From the NCBI GenBank assembly GCA_002685335.1, contig NYWY01000060.1, positions 1 through 28,266 on the forward strand: a stretch of 28,266 bases of DNA, in the 5' to 3' direction. The translations under genes and the position numbers were made by a program. Positions 7,384-14,443 of the stretch are shown here, piece after piece. Under the pieces are notes generated by a model that saw nothing but the letters and a program-made list of their open reading frames with translations, was not told the DNA's origin and searched no databases. Source of the DNA: Planctomycetaceae bacterium (GTDB lineage: Bacteria; Planctomycetota; Phycisphaerae; Phycisphaerales; SM1A02). Position 1 is the first letter of the stretch, and every line of letters begins with the position of its first letter.

Positions 7384-8541
7384 TCAACCCGGCTCGCCGA
7401 GGACCGCCCGCCACCCGTCCATGACCGCCGACTCATCCGGATCCGCGACCACTCGGCAGTCACCCGGGGTCACTGGAAGCACGAGGCGAAGACGGCCGCC
7501 GGAAGACTTCTTATCAAGCTGCATCGCCCCTCTCAGGGCCTCCAGCAGCGATTTTGAGTCGGGAATCGGATCTGGCAACCTCGTCGGGAGGCCGCAACCG
7601 GCCAGCATGCGTCGAATTCGGGCCGCCAATCCCGGGTCGGCCAGTCCCAGGGAGGCCGCCGCGGTGGTGGCGGCCACCAGCCCGATCGACACCGCTTCAC
7701 CGTGGAGCAGCCCGAACTCCGTTCGACTTTCAATCGCGTGCGCGTAGGTGTGGCCAAGATTGAGCAATGCCCGCTCGCCACCCTCTCGGAAGTCGCGCTC
7801 GACCACCGCGGCCTTGACCGAGGCGCTTCGAGCCACGAATCGAGGAAGGGCCTCGGGATCCCGGCCCAGAACGCCCGGCAGGTCGGCCTCCAACGCGGCC
7901 AGGGTCTCCTCTCCCTCGATGATCCCGTGCTTGACGCACTCCGCCAGGCCGGCGCGATACTCCCGCTCGCCCAGGGTCTCAAGGGTCTCGGTGTCGCAGA
8001 GCACCAGCCGGGCCGGCCAGAAGGCTCCGACGAGATTCTTGCCGAGTCCACCTCCTGGAAGCGGTCGATTCACTCCGGTCTTGCCCCCAAGGCCGGCATC
8101 GACCATCGACAACAGGGTCGTCGGGACTAGGACCAGTCCGATTCCCCGCATCCAGCCGGCGGCGACGAATCCGGCAAGATCGCAGACGATTCCCCCTCCG
8201 ATTCCCACCACGATCCCCCGGCGATCGACTCCGGCGTCGGCCAGATCGGTCCACCCCTGCTCGACCGTGCCCAGTGATTTGTTCGACTCGGTGGCGGTCA
8301 CCATTCCGATCGAGACCGGGCCACCACCTCGGAGCGCGGCTTCGACCACCGCCGCGTGATGGGTGGCGACGACGTCACCGGGGCCGCGATCGACCACCAG
8401 ATGAACCCGTTCACCGGGCTTCCGCCCGGCCTCTTCCGCGACGAGATCACCGGCCTGGGCCAACAAGCCACGCCCGACCAGCATCACCGAGCGATGCCCC
8501 GCCGGGGAAAGATCCAACTCCAATCGTGAGACATCGGTCAT
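7384..8541 (-). CDS. aroB: 3-dehydroquinate synthase
   Basis: This 385-residue enzyme converts DAHP to 3-dehydroquinate, the second step of the shikimate pathway, using NAD and a divalent metal in the cytoplasm. The NAD-binding glycine run GIGGGIVCDLAGFVAA, the PTTLLSMVDAGLGGKTGVN signature, and the metal ligands in GLAECVKHG (Glu), LGHTYAHAIE (His) and LLHGEAVSIG (His) are all present. ATG 8541 was chosen because it overlaps the upstream stop as ATGA, indicating translational coupling with the membrane-protein gene before it. The longer open frame adds an unsupported 13 residues. No other shikimate gene is visible in the window. Confidence 0.96.
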   Translation of the reverse strand: MTDVSRLELDLSPAGHRSVMLVGRGLLAQAGDLVAEEAGRKPGERVHLVVDRGPGDVVATHHAAVVEAALRGGGPVSIGMVTATESNKSLGTVEQGWTDLADAGVDRRGIVVGIGGGIVCDLAGFVAAGWMRGIGLVLVPTTLLSMVDAGLGGKTGVNRPLPGGGLGKNLVGAFWPARLVLCDTETLETLGEREYRAGLAECVKHGIIEGEETLAALEADLPGVLGRDPEALPRFVARSASVKAAVVERDFREGGERALLNLGHTYAHAIESRTEFGLLHGEAVSIGLVAATTAAASLGLADPGLAARIRRMLAGCGLPTRLPDPIPDSKSLLEALRGAMQLDKKSSGGRLRLVLPVTPGDCRVVADPDESAVMDGWRAVLGEPG

Positions 8542-9305
8542 GACTGACTCCGCTGGGACGGACTTCTGCCGTCGGAGCATTCTTCTTCGGTCCGTTTCGC
8601 CAGAACCGCCATCGCGTCCGCGGGATCTCGAGGAAGGTCCGGCTCGAGATCACCGTGCTGCCCGGCGGCCTCCGCTCGGGTTCGAGACCGGAGGAGGCCG
8701 TCGTTCATGGTCGCCCGGGTCGCGGCTCGACGACGCAGGAAGAGCCAGCCCGCCCCCGCCATCAGCGTCGCGGCGACGATCCCCGCGACCCCCCCCATGC
8801 CACCACTCCCATCCGCCACCAGACTCGCGCGTCGGGCCACGAAAAGCGGCCATTCCCGAGCGATGCCGTCCCGTCCCGTGACCGCCAACCGTCCGACTTC
8901 AAGGCCCTCGCACGCGATCCGCATCCCGTCTCGAGGGGTCGCCGACTCGATGAGCCCGTCGGGCATGACCGGAATCGCGAGGGCCACGGTGTCCCCCTCA
9001 TCCCGCCGGACGAACCATTCCTCGATCCAGCGGGGCTGGACTCCGGGAGGCGCAGAGACTCGGTGGGACTGCTCGAGAATCCCGCTGATGCGGATGGTCG
9101 TGCCGGCTTCCGATGCCTCGGTGTGCAGTCGCTTGAACCAGGGCCGGAGGCTCGGATCCTCGACCCCTTCGACCGTCAACGATTCGTCCGGGCCCCGAGG
9201 GGGCAGCCGATCGTCCGATGGCACCGATCCCACCACGGTGACCGATGCCAGCAACGTGGTCGCCAACGTGATGGTCGGCGTGCGAAGACGGGAAGCGCGA
9301 TACAT
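8538..9305 (-). CDS. Unknown protein with N-terminal signal/anchor and a C-terminal membrane segment
   Basis: This 255-residue protein begins at ATG 9305 with a hydrophobic N-terminus (LRTPTITLATTLLASVTVVGS), followed by an extracytoplasmic-type domain of about 145 residues. Recognisable pieces of that domain are GTTIRISGILEQSH, WIEEWFVRRDEGDTVALAI and IACEGLEVGRLAVTG. A strong transmembrane helix (GGVAGIVAATLMAGAGWLFL, about residues 168-187) follows, then a charged cytoplasmic tail rich in Arg, Asp and Glu. A TTG at 9347 would touch the upstream acyltransferase stop and is an alternative start, but ATG 9305 places the signal correctly. It sits between the acyltransferase gene and aroB (4-nt overlap with aroB). 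I do not recognise the family. Confidence 0.7.
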   Translation of the reverse strand: MYRASRLRTPTITLATTLLASVTVVGSVPSDDRLPPRGPDESLTVEGVEDPSLRPWFKRLHTEASEAGTTIRISGILEQSHRVSAPPGVQPRWIEEWFVRRDEGDTVALAIPVMPDGLIESATPRDGMRIACEGLEVGRLAVTGRDGIAREWPLFVARRASLVADGSGGMGGVAGIVAATLMAGAGWLFLRRRAATRATMNDGLLRSRTRAEAAGQHGDLEPDLPRDPADAMAVLAKRTEEECSDGRSPSQRSQS

Positions 9306-9343
9306 GGCCCGCAGGCTACGCGGAGGTGTCGCCGGGAGATCGG

Positions 9344-11245
9344 TCAATCGACGGCGACGGCTCGCTGCGCCGCCAGTTCCTGCTGCAGACGAGCGTCCGC
9401 TTCGGGGTGATGAGCGACGAAACTGGCCGACAACTCCTCGCCGAAGTAGAACCGCAGCAATCGTCGGTTCATGCGAAGCAGATCGACCAGTACCAGCCCA
9501 TCGACCACGTCACTGAACTCCTGATCCACATTGAAGCCGAGGAAGACGCCACCGAGTTTCAGGTATTGCCGGACCAGGACCGGAACCGAACGTTCACCCC
9601 GCTCGATCTCCTGCACCAGTTCGTCGACGTCATCGAGACTGCGGATCGCGTCGAAGGCGGCCGGGTCCCAGTCACGTGGCTTCATGCCCCGCACCGGCTT
9701 CTTCGGTCGCACGAGTCGGGAGAGACCGGAGACCCGCTGGGTCGCCCGGAGGAACGACAGGAGCAGTCGGGTCGAGGTCGCGTGGTAGTCGGCGCTGATC
9801 GAGACCGGACCGAAGAGATGGCGATACCGGGGGCTTCGACCGGCAAAGCGCCCGATGCCGCGCCACAGCAGGATCAGGGGCTCGGACTGCCGCTGGTATT
9901 CGGGACGGACGAAGGACCGTCCCATTTCGATCGAGGGTCCGAGTTCATGGATCAGTGCACTGTCGTAGCGGAAGAGGGTTCGGGTGTAGAGACCACTGAT
10001 TCCCTTCTCCTCGAGGATCCGGTCGGTCTGGCCCAGCCGGTAGGCACCCACCACTTCGTTGGTCTCCTCGTTCCAGTGAACGAGGTGGTAGTACCACTCG
10101 TCGAATCGATCGAGGTCGGAGGATCGTCCGGTTCCTTCGCCGGCGGCTCGAAAACTGATCTCTCGAAGTCGACCGATCTCCCGAAGCACCTTGGGAATCT
10201 GATCCGCGGCGGCATAGACCACCCGCTGGGTGCCGCGGCGGACCAGGATCTGCTCGGGCGGCAGGGCGAGAATCTCCGCGGCCAGCGTGTCGGGCGAGTC
10301 CAGAGGCACGGTGGGCACCGGTTCCATTCGGACCGGCTGCTCCTTCGATCCCGTGGGACTGCCCCGGAGGATCCGGCGAATCCGCTGACTCCGGATCGGT
10401 TCCTCCCGATCCAATCGCGAGCGAAGCACGTAGGTCCGCATGCGGAGAAATTCGGTGAGGTCCTTCGGATCGGAGAATCGATCGAGCTGATGGACCGGCA
10501 AGGGCGTGCCGATCGCCACCCGGACCCGCCGACCGCAGGCCCGGAGAAGCTCTCGTCCGAGGAGCAGCGTTCGCAACTTCGACGAGATCAGGCCGGCCCC
10601 GTGGAACCAGGCCGAATTCGAACCTTCGAAGAAGACCGGAAGAACCGTGGCCCCGGTCTGCTTGATGATCCGCGCCGCGATCGTGTTCCAGGCCGGATCG
10701 GTCGCGGTCCGGTGCCCCCACCGGACCGATGACACCTCGCCCGCGGGAAAGATCCCCAGCGCACCACCGGATTCCAGCCAGGCCAGCGACTTGCGAATCG
10801 AACCGGCGTTCCGTCGGGCGGCGGCCGGCCCCCCGAATGGGTTGACCGGGAAGAACCGGTCCTTGATCGCGGGGACCGTCGACAGGATCCCGTTGGCGAT
10901 GAATCGAACATCCGGCCGCACGCGGGAGATCATGTCGTCCAGGATCATCGCATCAAGACCGCCGAATGGATGATTCGCGACCACGACCAGCGGTCCTTCG
11001 CGGGGAATCCTCGCGAGCTCGTCGTCCCCGACGAGGTAGCCGCACCCGAAGCCCTCCAGGAACCGGCGACCCGGCGGCTTCGAGGAATCCGTCGGCAACA
11101 CGTTCTCGAGGTAGAGCCGGTTGAGTGCCTTGAGACCGATACCCCATTCCAACGCGGGTCGGATCGCGGCGAAACAGCCTCGCTCCACGGCGTTCCGGCC
11201 GGGATTGGAAAGATGCACGTACTCGGATGAGCGTCGCATGGACAC
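9344..11245 (-). CDS. Bifunctional hemolysin/OlsF-like acyltransferase (PlsC-type plus N-acyltransferase domains)
   Basis: This 633-residue protein has two acyltransferase domains. The N-terminal half carries the glycerolipid acyltransferase signatures NHPFGGLD (residues 91-98) and FPAGEVS (166-172). The C-terminal half, from about residue 340, resembles the GNAT-like OlsB/hemolysin domain (EISFRAAGEGTG, then DEWYYHLVHWN, GAYRLG, and ELGPSIEMGRSFVRPEYQ). This order matches OlsF, where the C-terminal domain N-acylates ornithine and the N-terminal domain adds the second acyl chain. An aminolipid product is therefore likely, but ornithine itself cannot be proven. The GTG at 11245 is supported by GGGAG 7 nt upstream and is preferred over ATG 11239. 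The gene leads a minus-strand cluster with the next membrane protein and aroB. Confidence 0.85.
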   Translation of the reverse strand: MSMRRSSEYVHLSNPGRNAVERGCFAAIRPALEWGIGLKALNRLYLENVLPTDSSKPPGRRFLEGFGCGYLVGDDELARIPREGPLVVVANHPFGGLDAMILDDMISRVRPDVRFIANGILSTVPAIKDRFFPVNPFGGPAAARRNAGSIRKSLAWLESGGALGIFPAGEVSSVRWGHRTATDPAWNTIAARIIKQTGATVLPVFFEGSNSAWFHGAGLISSKLRTLLLGRELLRACGRRVRVAIGTPLPVHQLDRFSDPKDLTEFLRMRTYVLRSRLDREEPIRSQRIRRILRGSPTGSKEQPVRMEPVPTVPLDSPDTLAAEILALPPEQILVRRGTQRVVYAAADQIPKVLREIGRLREISFRAAGEGTGRSSDLDRFDEWYYHLVHWNEETNEVVGAYRLGQTDRILEEKGISGLYTRTLFRYDSALIHELGPSIEMGRSFVRPEYQRQSEPLILLWRGIGRFAGRSPRYRHLFGPVSISADYHATSTRLLLSFLRATQRVSGLSRLVRPKKPVRGMKPRDWDPAAFDAIRSLDDVDELVQEIERGERSVPVLVRQYLKLGGVFLGFNVDQEFSDVVDGLVLVDLLRMNRRLLRFYFGEELSASFVAHHPEADARLQQELAAQRAVAVD

Positions 11246-11340
11246 GCGAAGACTCCCTCGAAATCGTCTTCATCGACGACGGGCGAAACCATGAACCGGC
11301 AGTATGACGACTCCGGCGATCAGGGGTGCATCCATCCGAG

Positions 11341-12147
11341 TCACTCCCAACCCCGGGCCAGACGTCGACGGCGGATCTCCATCGCCAGAGGCATGAGGGA
11401 TTCGAGCCGTCGGGCTCGCGTCTCGCTGGCCGGGTGGGTGGACAGGAATTCCGGTGGTTCGCCTCCTCGGGCACCCATTCGCTGCCAGAGCCCGATCGCT
11501 TCCCTCGGATCGTAGCCCGCGTCCGCCGCGATGAAGATCCCGATCTCGTCCGCTTCGGATTCCTGACTTCGACTGAACGCGGTTTCGCCGAGGAGTCCGT
11601 ACGCCCGGGCCGCGGCGGCCACGACGTACTCATCATCCGAATCGAGGGCCGCGGCGGCACCCGCGAACACCACGCCGATGAGCCCCTGACGGGTCAGGTT
11701 CTCTCCCCCGTGCCGGGCGATGGCATGGGCGGCTTCGTGGCCCATCACCGCAGCCAGCCCGTCCGGGGTGCGGGTGTAGGGCAGGATTCCGGTGTAGACC
11801 GCCATCTTCCCACCAGGCAGGGCCCAGGCATTGACGACCGAATCGTCGTCGATGAGGACCACTTCCCAATCAAAGCGATCCGCGATCTCCGGATGAAGTC
11901 TGCCCGCGGCGGCGGCGATCCGCGCCGTCACGTCCCTGACCTGCTCGTACCGCGGCCCCGAAGTGATCCGCGACGTCGAGGCCAGCATCTCGTCGTAGGC
12001 CTGGTCCCCGAGGGCGATCTCCTCATCGATCGAATAGGCATTGAGTTGTCGGCGTCCGGTGCCGGATACCTGCTGACAACCCGTCGCAGACCACCACAGC
12101 GGAGCAGTCACCGCCACGAGGAGAATGAAGCGGAGAGTTCCATTCAT
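11341..12147 (-). CDS. M48-family metalloprotease, predicted lipoprotein
   Basis: This 268-residue protein has a signal sequence ending in a cysteine at residue 24 (SATGC), fitting a lipoprotein. The M48 zinc protease core follows: VVNAWALPGGKMAVYTGIL, the HEAAH motif (137-141) with two His ligands and the catalytic Glu, and SEADEIG (about 197-203) supplying the third ligand. A final FLSTHPASETRARRL closes the core, as in periplasmic LoiP/YcaL/BepA-like proteases. It probably acts in the periplasm in envelope protein quality control; the substrate is unknown. It lacks the TPR extension of BepA. ATG 12147 is the start. The gene lies about 80 nt downstream of tRNA-Glu on the same strand. Confidence 0.93.
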   Translation of the reverse strand: MNGTLRFILLVAVTAPLWWSATGCQQVSGTGRRQLNAYSIDEEIALGDQAYDEMLASTSRITSGPRYEQVRDVTARIAAAAGRLHPEIADRFDWEVVLIDDDSVVNAWALPGGKMAVYTGILPYTRTPDGLAAVMGHEAAHAIARHGGENLTRQGLIGVVFAGAAAALDSDDEYVVAAAARAYGLLGETAFSRSQESEADEIGIFIAADAGYDPREAIGLWQRMGARGGEPPEFLSTHPASETRARRLESLMPLAMEIRRRRLARGWE

Positions 12148-12192
12148 TGGATGACCCCGTCGGGATGGGATTCGCGCGGCCTCGGGTCGATT

Positions 12193-12214
12193 CCCACGCT
12201 GAACGAGCCGTGGG
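12193..12214 (-). terminator. Hairpin downstream of tRNA-Glu
   Basis: A 6-bp perfect stem (CCCACG/CGTGGG, 10-nt loop) lies 12 nt after the tRNA 3' end on the minus strand. It may act as a processing or termination signal. It has no U-tract, so confidence is low. Confidence 0.3.
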
Positions 12215-12226
12215 CGACCGGACTAA

Positions 12227-12301
12227 TGACCCCAAGGGGATTCGAACCCCTGTTCCCAGGATGAAAACCTGGTGTCCTGGACCAGACTAGACGATGGGGC
12301 C
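12227..12301 (-). tRNA. tRNA-Glu (anticodon UUC)
   Basis: Reading the minus strand gives a full cloverleaf. The 7-bp acceptor stem (GGCCCCA with TGGGGTC, one G-U pair) is closed by discriminator A at 12227. The D-arm has the bacterial tRNA-Glu pattern GTCTAG...CCAGGAC. The anticodon arm is CCAGG-TTTTCAT-CCTGG with anticodon TTC, and the T-arm is AGGGG-TTCGAAT-CCCCT. The 3' CCA is not encoded (ATTA follows), so it must be added post-transcriptionally. Confidence 0.96.
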
Positions 12302-12313
12302 GTGCGGACGGAC

Positions 12314-12341
12314 ATGGTAGCGGCCTCACCGCCAACGGCAA
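12314..12341 (-). promoter_or_regulatory. Promoter of tRNA-Glu
   Basis: On the minus strand a TTGCCG box (12341-12336), a 16-nt spacer and a TACCAT box (12319-12314) stand upstream of the tRNA. Initiation about 7 nt downstream would leave a very short 5' leader before the mature end at 12301. Confidence 0.55.
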
Positions 12342-12487
12342 CCACTTGCGACCCAACTTCCGAATCCGAGTCCGAAAATCATTTCACCGCCCGGTGGCGG
12401 TCCGAGATCCGGAATCGATCCGGTTCTCATCCGAGATTCATGCGAATCGACCTTGATCCGCACCTCTCGGCGACCGATGCCTCCAGC

Positions 12488-12844
12488 ATGACGAGCACCA
12501 ATCGAGCTTTTTTCACCCGTTTCCTGCCCGGGCTGGGCATGGTGGCCGTCGCCGTGGCGTTCGGCTGGGCCGTGCAGCCTTCCGGAATCGAGGCCAACTC
12601 GATCTATCGACGTGAGGTGACCGCGATTCCCTCCGAGACGGCACCGTCCCTCGGATTGCTCGTGGGCCGGGATCTGTCGATCCGCGTCCTCCCTGGTCCG
12701 GTCACCGCCCGCTACCAGGTCCTGGATGCCGACGGGCTGGTCCTCGGCACGTTCGCGGACGAATGGGAGATGACCGATGCGTTCACCTCCCTGATGGCGT
12801 ACGAACGCCGGGCCGATGTGATGGATTGGGAATCCAGCGATTGA
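12488..12844 (+). CDS. Small membrane-anchored protein of unknown function
   Basis: From ATG 12488 the frame gives 118 residues: a short basic N-terminus, one hydrophobic helix (FLPGLGMVAVAVAFGWAV, about residues 10-28), and an extracytoplasmic domain with LGLLVGRDLSIRVLPG, YQVLDADGLVLGTFADEW and a final EWEMTDAFTSL...ADVMDWES. An in-frame ATG at 12440 is possible, but it puts 16 extra polar residues before the helix. Neither start has a good Shine-Dalgarno. I do not recognise the family. It lies between the tRNA (opposite strand) and the phosphorylase-NadD fusion gene. Confidence 0.65.
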   Translation: MTSTNRAFFTRFLPGLGMVAVAVAFGWAVQPSGIEANSIYRREVTAIPSETAPSLGLLVGRDLSIRVLPGPVTARYQVLDADGLVLGTFADEWEMTDAFTSLMAYERRADVMDWESSD

Positions 12845-12896
12845 GAACGCCTCGAGGCGGGCCCCCTGACCCGAGTTGATCGGGCCATTCGATCGA

Positions 12897-12912
12897 CCGG
12901 TTCGGAAACCGG
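12897..12912 (+). other. 6-bp dyad upstream of the phosphorylase-NadD gene
   Basis: CCGGTT-CGGA-AACCGG is a perfect short hairpin or operator-like dyad. It ends 16 nt before the TACGCT box of the next gene, roughly where an activator or repressor could touch RNA polymerase. This is suggestive only. Confidence 0.3.
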
Positions 12913-12928
12913 ACGGAGGCGGTCGCTG

Positions 12929-12934
12929 TACGCT
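12929..12934 (+). promoter_or_regulatory. -10-like box 6 nt before the phosphorylase-NadD start
   Basis: TACGCT (TANNNT) is followed by exactly 6 nt and ATG 12941. No Shine-Dalgarno is positioned correctly (a GGAGG at 12915-12919 is 21 nt away) and no -35 is evident. This fits a leaderless transcript. Confidence 0.4.
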
Positions 12935-12940
12935 CATCAC

Positions 12941-14443
12941 ATGTCCGAGGAAGCCTCCTCTCGACAAGTCGTCGAGAAGACCGGTGAAATCACGCCGATC
13001 TTCGTTGTCCCGCTCGAACACGAGCGTCGGATGCTCATGGCCGCGGGGCTTCCACCCGAACGGATCTGGACCTGCGGACCAGGCCGTGAAGGCATTCGAC
13101 GATGGGCCGATCGTCACCCCGAGCTTGAAAGACCCGTGATCCTGGTCGGCCTCGCCGGAGGACTCGATCCACGGCTTGCCACCGGGACCGTGGTCATCGC
13201 CTCCGAAGTGATGGATTCACATGGCCGTCGGATCACCCCACCACTCGCCAACAGCCTGGGCATCGACGCCGAACGGGGCCGGGTCACGACGGCTGGACGT
13301 CTGGTGGCCAGTCCGGAGGCCAAGCTCGCCCTGGCTCGGGCGACCGGTGCCCGGATCGTCGATCAGGAGTCCGATCACTTCGCCGAAATCGCCCGCATTC
13401 GCGGATGGACGTGGGGGGTGGTCCGGGTGATCGGAGATTCCTCGGAAGAAGCGATCCCCACCGCACTCGAACGTTTCGTCGATCACGAGGGACGCACGCG
13501 ATTCAAGGCGGTCGCCACCGAGATCTTCCAACGCCCGAGTCTCATTCCCGTGCTGCGTCGCATCAGACGGCAGTCACGGAGCGCGCTGGAGAACCTCGCC
13601 GCGTCGCTGCTGGCGGTCGAGGTGGATCCTGCGGCGGCCGACATCGTTCCCGACCCCGCCGAAAAGAACGCCAAGCATGGTTCCTCGACCGTCCTGATCT
13701 TCGGGGGATCGTTCGATCCACCGCATCGCGGCCATCTCCAGCTTCCGTTCGAGGCCGCCCGACGTCTGGGCTGCCGAGAGATCGTCTTCGTCCCCGCCCG
13801 GGTGAATCCGCTCAAGCAGGCCACGCCGCCGAGTCCCGGAGAGGATCGAGTGGCGATGCTGGAAGCCGCCCTCGCGGCTCGAGCCGCCGCTGGCACGGAA
13901 CCGCGAATCACGGCGTCGGTGAGCCGTATCGAAGTCGACCGGGACGGCCCGAGTTACATGATCGAGACCCTGCGGGAACTCCATCGAACCCTCAAAGGAG
14001 ACGAAACCGACGAGGAGAACGGGAACGAGATCCGAAAACGCCCTCGATTACGACTTCTGATCGGCAGCGACCAGGCCCTCGAATTCGATCGATGGAAGGA
14101 CTGGAAGGCCATCCTCGAGCTCGCGCCTCCCGCGGTCATGCCCCGTCCTCCGGAAACCCGGACCACCCTGGCCGTCATCTATCGAGAGCACTTCCCGTCG
14201 AACCTCGCTGGACGCTGGTCGACCTGGACTCTGGACCTGCCCGCGGAACAGGTCAGCAGCACCGTCATCCGACGACACCTGGCTCGAAACGAGTCGACCG
14301 AGGACCTCCTGCCGCCCGGAGTTCTCGAGTGCATCCGGACCCGCGGGCTCTACCAAAGCGATGACCAAAGCGATGATTCCGCCGCCGGCCGAAAATTCGA
14401 CCGTGGCGAGAACCGCTCCTCCGCATACGATGCGGATGCATGA
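12941..14443 (+). CDS. nadD: Fusion of a nucleoside-phosphorylase-like domain and nicotinate-nucleotide adenylyltransferase
   Basis: This 500-residue protein joins two enzymes. Residues about 18-225 resemble the nucleoside phosphorylase / MTA-SAH nucleosidase superfamily: strand IFVVPLEHERRML, glycine-rich ILVGLAGGLDPRLATG, then VVIASEVMDSHG and a DQESDHFAE segment where the family has its catalytic or purine-binding Glu. It also recalls hopanoid-associated HpnG phosphorylases. Residues about 249-485 are NadD, which makes deamido-NAD from NaMN and ATP: GGSFDPPHRGH (255-265) is the nucleotidyltransferase GxFxPxHxGH motif, LLIGSDQALEFDRWKDW binds substrate, and VSSTVIRRHL is the ISSTxxR-like motif. 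The domain pair is unusual, since NadD is normally a stand-alone protein of about 200 residues. The stop overlaps rimO as ATGA. No internal stop or Shine-Dalgarno separates the domains. Confidence 0.92.
   Translation: MSEEASSRQVVEKTGEITPIFVVPLEHERRMLMAAGLPPERIWTCGPGREGIRRWADRHPELERPVILVGLAGGLDPRLATGTVVIASEVMDSHGRRITPPLANSLGIDAERGRVTTAGRLVASPEAKLALARATGARIVDQESDHFAEIARIRGWTWGVVRVIGDSSEEAIPTALERFVDHEGRTRFKAVATEIFQRPSLIPVLRRIRRQSRSALENLAASLLAVEVDPAAADIVPDPAEKNAKHGSSTVLIFGGSFDPPHRGHLQLPFEAARRLGCREIVFVPARVNPLKQATPPSPGEDRVAMLEAALAARAAAGTEPRITASVSRIEVDRDGPSYMIETLRELHRTLKGDETDEENGNEIRKRPRLRLLIGSDQALEFDRWKDWKAILELAPPAVMPRPPETRTTLAVIYREHFPSNLAGRWSTWTLDLPAEQVSSTVIRRHLARNESTEDLLPPGVLECIRTRGLYQSDDQSDDSAAGRKFDRGENRSSAYDADA

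Noticed and set aside
12915..12919. GGAGG as ribosome binding site for the phosphorylase-NadD gene
   Set aside because: It lies 21 nt before the ATG, too far to act.
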